A stretch of DNA of 64,000 nucleotides from Primula veris (Eukaryota > Streptophyta > Magnoliopsida > Ericales > Primulaceae): positions 43,482,795 through 43,546,794 of the forward strand of contig OY821740.1 of NCBI GenBank assembly GCA_963682055.1, read 5' to 3'. A program made the position numbers and the translations under genes. Below, one piece after another: positions 61,041 to 64,000 of this stretch (within the stretch, counting starts at the first letter, position 1; every line of letters starts with the position of its first letter). Below the pieces are notes generated by a model. The model was not told where the DNA came from, ran no database searches, and saw nothing but the letters and a program-made list of their open reading frames with translations.

Positions 61041-61179
61041 TTTTCAATAAAAGACTGTTCAGCTACCCACTTTGATACATGCATGACTTGTCATTTTTAT
61101 TACCTATATAGTTACCTTACCTAGGATAAGTCCTTAAAATTTTACAATTGCTGCTAACTTACGATGAAAATAAGATAAT

Positions 61180-61382
61180 TGTTGTAAGATTATTGGACTC
61201 TTGGGCTTTTACTTATTGGGCACATGTGGGCTTGTAACCCTACCCCTCTATCTATATAAAGAGGGCTAGGGGTCTTGTATTTTATCATCCATTCATATTC
61301 ATTCATTAATAAAGACGATACTGTTCTCCCCTCTCTCTACTTCTGTCTCCCTAAATACCTAGCTAATAGTTGTATTACAACA
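61180..61382 (+). repeat. 5' LTR of a Ty1/copia-type element, 203 bp
   Basis: Begins TGTTGTAA and ends TTACAACA, an 8-bp terminal inverted repeat. It contains CTATATAAAGAGG (TATA, near 61251) and AATAAAG (61307-61313). CGTTATCAGCAC follows two bases after it and is the candidate primer site. The other LTR is not in the window. Confidence 0.75.
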
Positions 61383-63008
61383 CGTTATCAGCACTGCTCT
61401 CGGAGATTGGAGTACGGATTCTGGGGAGATTGGAGTACGGATTCTGGGTTCAATAAACCTTGAGGTTTATCCGGGTTTTATTAGGATTTTGCTATATCGA
61501 CCTTCACCAACATACCGTGCATAAGGTAAATAATTCTAAATCCCGGCTTGACAACTAAATTTGTAATACTATGTGAAAAGTCAGCCGCATGATAACCATT
61601 GATTTGTTGCCTGTGATTAAACAAACCTGCCATGTACTAAATTTGCTATGTCAGCCGCATGTAATAGTATTAAACAAACCTATCATCTTACTATACACGA
61701 ATTGATTTAGAATGCACGAATTGATTTAGAACAGAAGTGGTTGTTTTTTAGAAAATCAGCATATTGTGTTTACTGTATCTATGTATAATCAGCATATATA
61801 TTATCATGTTAGAAAAACCTTATACTATTACCATGTTAGAAAAACCTTATGCTACTGCCATGTTACTAGTACTGTGATTATACTAACTGAAACGTATGTA
61901 CTGATTTGTAATTCTCTGAAAGCTGTAAACTATTCTGTAAATTACTCAAGGACTAAACTGAAACTTGTCTGAAATTCTGGACTGTTTATGTAATAATGCT
62001 GTAAATAGATATATGGGTTGCTGAAAGTACACGCATGGTCCTGTAGTATAATACTTATACGAAAACAGTACATATGGTTGATAAATATACAATATTTGGT
62101 AAATATACACACACATGCATATAAATTTTTTTTATTAAAAGGCAAGCGAATAAAAATTGCATGTTAATTGAATTAAATTGATTTGATTTGATATGTTAGA
62201 ATCTTCATGGATTGATTGATAATCTTAAATTGATTTGACTTGATATGTTAGAATCTTCATGGATTGATTGATAATCTTAAATTGATTTGATTTGATATGT
62301 TAGAATTTTCATGGATTGATTGATAATCTTAAATAGATTTGATTTGATATGTTAGAATCTTTATGGATAGATTGATAATCTTAAATAGATTTGATTTGAT
62401 ATGTTAGAATCTTTATAGATTGATTGATAATCTTAAATTGATTTGTTTATAACACCAAATCTACTGCATGATTAGATAGATTCTAAAATATATTTACTGC
62501 CTGTTTATATATGTGTGGTTAATCTAGATAGATATTCTCTATGCTATTAATATTATTGCCATATATAAAATGCGAAAATCGTATATATTCACATTTAATT
62601 TGGAAAAATTATAAATCTTCCCCAAATAGGCTCACCTATTTGGATACGATGTCTAGGAAAGATAAAGGCGGAAGTCGTTCTCCTAATGAGGTCGGTTTTT
62701 AAGAGGCATTCGTGCCCACCCCCCTCACCGTCTTTCCTGGTCGTGTTCAAATAAAGCTACCGAAAGGGGTTGAGTAAATAATAATTTCCCCGAATATGTC
62801 TATATAGATATGTATTCGCCGAATTGGTGTCTCGGTATCGACCTATCGTTCGATCAAAGAGAACCTCTTCACTTAAAAGCAAAACTTGTTTTTCGAACCT
62901 GTCGTTTCGAAATAAAGTTTGTGCTTGTACAAACCATAAACATATAAACCCGTTGTTTTATATGATGACTAATCCAGTCTTTCTTTTCTTTTCTCCTGTT
63001 GTAGAAAA
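61383..63008 (+). mobile_element. Untranslated leader of the copia-type element
   Basis: 1.6 kb between the LTR and gag. It starts with a doubled GATTGGAGTACGGATTCTGG unit (61407-61449) and includes short direct repeats such as GTCAGCCGCATG near 61580 and 61650, then the 52-bp array. No ORF of note. Confidence 0.65.
62173..62450 (+). repeat. 52-bp tandem repeat, five copies
   Basis: Units of ATTGATTTGATTTGATATGT, then TAGAATCTTCATGG, then ATTGATTGATAATCTTAA. Successive GATATG marks are 52 bp apart (62190, 62242 and so on). Copies differ by single bases. Confidence 0.9.
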
Positions 63009-63614
63009 ATGTCAATCAAGCTTGACTTTCCAATTTTGGATGCTGCCGGCAAGAACTACTTGGATTGGAGTCAGGATATCCAAAACCATTTAGATGCCCA
63101 AGGCCTATTGGATGTCATATATGATGAGGAGGAGCGTGAAATGGAAGTAACGCGTGAAATGAGTGCTCGGGCGATGATTCTATTTCACCGCCACTTATCA
63201 AACGCCATGAAATCTGAGTTCATAGCGACCACCTCACCAAAGACATTGTGGGACTCTATGAAAGAGCGCTTCGACCACCAAAATACCATTTGGCTTCCTG
63301 AAGCCCGCCGTGATTGGCTGAATCTGCGATTTCAGGACTTCGAAAACGTTGAAAAATATAACGCTGAAGTATGCAGAATTCGTGCTACTCTCCAATACCG
63401 TGGTGAAACGCTCACCGACAGTGACTTATTGGAGAAAACGTACACCACATTTCCTAGTTCTGACATCTTGCTCCAAAAGCAATATCGTCAGTCTAAATTC
63501 ACCAAATTTCCCGAGCTCATCACCCAGTTGTTATTGGACGAGAAGAATAGTCTCATTTTAATGATGAACAGTAATTCTCGTCCTGCTGGTTCAAAAGCAA
63601 TTCCAATGTGTTGA
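63009..63614 (+). pseudogene. gag: Copia-type Gag (UBN2-like), truncated, 201 aa
   Basis: ORF from the ATG at 63009. Motifs of the copia-type gag family: AAGKNYLDWSQDIQNHLDAQ, TSPKTLWDSMKERFDHQ, ARRDWLNLRFQDFENVEKYN, and LLDEKNSLILM followed by NSNSRPAGSKAIP. At SKAIP the family-typical continuation toward a CCHC zinc knuckle stops and the ORF ends two codons later, in sequence of a different character. Either the element is non-autonomous or another repeat has cut it. No protease or reverse transcriptase follows in the window. Confidence 0.8.
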
Positions 63615-64000
63615 ACTTAGAGTTCAATAATTGATTTTGATTATAACGTTGATTATGTTTTTAATGATTTTATGATTTCTCGATTTTCGATGATATAATG
63701 CTTGTCTTTTCCAAAATTAGAAAATGTAAATTTCAGAACACCAGAAAGATAGAGCACAGAAAAACGAAGCCACAGGTTCAAGCGGAACCAAAATCGGAGC
63801 TAAAACGAAGGAGTTACGGGCATTTGAAGATTAACGAGAAAACAGAGAAAACTGAAGAACGACCGATCGTCTGTATAAAAACGACTGATCGTTTTTGTTC
63901 TGATTTCTTCCAGAGAGTCCACAAGAAAAACGATCGATCGAAACTCAGAAACGACCGATCGTTTTCTGAATAACGACCGATCGACTGTAGAAAACGACCG
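63610..64000 (+). mobile_element. Unidentified repeat, probably LTR of another element
   Basis: Sequence changes at TGTTGAACTTAGAGTTCAA, an LTR-like TG start with a small palindrome. Wording such as CGGAGCTAAAACGAAGGAG and GTTACGGGCATTT is typical of plant LTRs by my recollection. From 63859 on, ACGACCGATCG-like words recur to the window end. Confidence 0.4.

Overview
This is a window of plant nuclear DNA, almost certainly eudicot. It is AT-rich and has multi-exon genes with GT-AG introns, plant gene families (class III peroxidase, ROP GAP with a CRIB motif, plant-type MBD protein, GH17 glucanase, plastid-type ferredoxin), plant LTR retrotransposons and tRNA-derived SINEs. The order ROPGAP, Dpb4/NF-YB11-like histone-fold gene, GPI-type GH17 glucanase, root-type ferredoxin resembles, from memory, a stretch of Arabidopsis chromosome 2 (around AT2G27440 to AT2G27510), so the right two thirds looks like an old collinear block loosened by repeats.

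Layout. (1) 1-1754 and 19388-21240 are one copy (A) of a duplicated segment holding a peroxidase gene and a dead copy of the last ROPGAP exon. (2) Copy A is split by a 17.6-kb Ty3/gypsy retrotransposon of the Tat lineage (1755-19387). It has two 569-bp LTRs that look identical by eye, a 5-bp target duplication, an unbroken 1972-codon gag-pol on the minus strand, an 86-bp tandem repeat, and about 9 kb of genes running ANTISENSE to gag-pol. (3) 21791-25793 is an MBD gene with a 3.3-kb intron; 27403-27780 is a small unrecognised gene. (4) 29437-35880 is copy B of the duplication: a multiply broken peroxidase pseudogene carrying a solo LTR, a SINE, and then the 3' end of the intact five-exon ROPGAP gene (35107-40799). 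(5) 43422-47952 is the Dpb4-like gene, 51528-53811 the glucanase, 57143-57598 the ferredoxin with a leader intron of about 2.2 kb. (6) 61180-64000 is the 5' part of a Ty1/copia-type element whose gag is cut short, running into another repeat.

The most unusual part is the antisense block of the Tat element. Five short coiled-coil ORFs (ATGs at 2567, 3191, 4207, 5605, 6304) each sit 57-102 bp behind their own TATA box, and three are followed by AATAAA within about 80 bp, so they look like a tandem array of compact genes. Behind them is a gene with a gypsy-type transposon domain (PF04195-like) and a long coiled coil, divided by in-phase GT-AG introns (7365-9801, perhaps to 11415). Introns in this orientation survive reverse transcription because the element's own RNA is the opposite strand. 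Extra ORFs, some antisense, are known in Tat-lineage elements; an array of this size with individual promoters is what deserves attention.

The host genes have no evident common pathway. They cover cell-wall and secreted functions (peroxidase, GPI-anchored glucanase), ROP signalling, chromatin and replication (MBD, Dpb4-like) and plastid redox (ferredoxin). All coordinates and splice sites were read by eye; no alignment or search was run.
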